Shown here in pieces: positions 63,786 through 64,000 of a DNA stretch of 64,000 nucleotides. Where the stretch lies: positions 11,132,001 to 11,196,000 of the forward strand of contig OZ038466.1 of the NCBI GenBank assembly GCA_964036295.1. Reading direction: 5' to 3'. Both the position numbers and the translations under genes were made by a program. The DNA comes from Plumapathes pennacea. Its lineage: Eukaryota > Cnidaria > Anthozoa > Antipatharia > Myriopathidae. The stretch's first letter is position 1, and each line of letters opens with the position of its first letter. Below the pieces are notes generated by a model, which searched no databases, was not told where the DNA came from, and saw nothing but the letters and a program-made list of their open reading frames with translations.

Positions 63786-64000
63786 TTAAACTCAGATCCT
63801 TATTCAGAAAGGACAAGCAACAAAGGTTAGTCAGTGGAAAGCGAACAATCACCGTGACAAATATATTCTACCCGTATCTTGTAACTCGATCACTTGTATT
63901 AAAATCTGTATGCTGATCATTTTCCCTCGAAGTATTCTTTTAATACGCTTCTGTCGCCAGTTTCGGCTACTGTATTGGCTCAGAGCAATCGGAACTTGGA

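Overview
This is eukaryotic nuclear DNA: genes are split into short exons with GT-AG introns, the non-coding sequence is AT-rich, and miniature transposons and trinucleotide microsatellites are common. An SH2-ankyrin-SH2 tyrosine kinase of the Shark/HTK16 type, together with AGFG1, AKAP14, golgin-45 (BLZF1) and TMTC4 relatives, points to a non-vertebrate metazoan. A cnidarian, probably an anthozoan such as a coral or sea anemone, is my best guess. That is inference from gene content, not from a database match.

Layout. (1) 1-23790 holds three head-to-tail units (about 7.8, 8.8 and 7.2 kb visible). Each carries a B3-like mitotic cyclin gene on the minus strand. Copies 2 and 3 have intact 424-codon reading frames. 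Copy 1 has a one-base deletion in the cyclin box. Copy 2 also contains a nested, more divergent partial duplication with a truncated cyclin last exon. (2) 23791-26503 is intergenic. (3) 26504-32751 minus is AGFG1 (ArfGAP plus FG repeats), 7 coding exons, 730 aa. (4) 35056-50525 minus is the Shark-type kinase, 12 coding exons, 834 aa. Its first intron carries a Ty3/gypsy retrotransposon with open gag and pol in the same orientation, abutting a tiny TRIM-like LTR element in the opposite orientation. Its stop codon lies in the TTAA duplication of a 520-bp MITE. (5) 51025-52776 plus is an AKAP14-like gene, 204 aa. (6) 53933-60073 minus is golgin-45/BLZF1, 479 aa. (7) 60460 onward, plus, is the 5' end of TMTC4, which runs off the window.

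The kinase/AKAP14 pair and the BLZF1/TMTC4 pair are divergent, with about 500 bp and 390 bp between start codons, so each probably shares a bidirectional promoter. AKAP14 and BLZF1 converge. The genes do not form one pathway: cell cycle, Arf/clathrin traffic, phosphotyrosine signalling, ciliary PKA anchoring, Golgi structure and ER O-mannosylation are all represented. The most unusual region is the cyclin array. The predicted cyclins start with a basic, hydrophobic segment and duplicated acidic-serine exons where I see no destruction box, and small splice-consistent plus-strand exons lie nested inside the same units.

Exon limits were set by hand from splice consensus and reading-frame continuity. 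Similarity statements are by eye; no alignments or searches were run.
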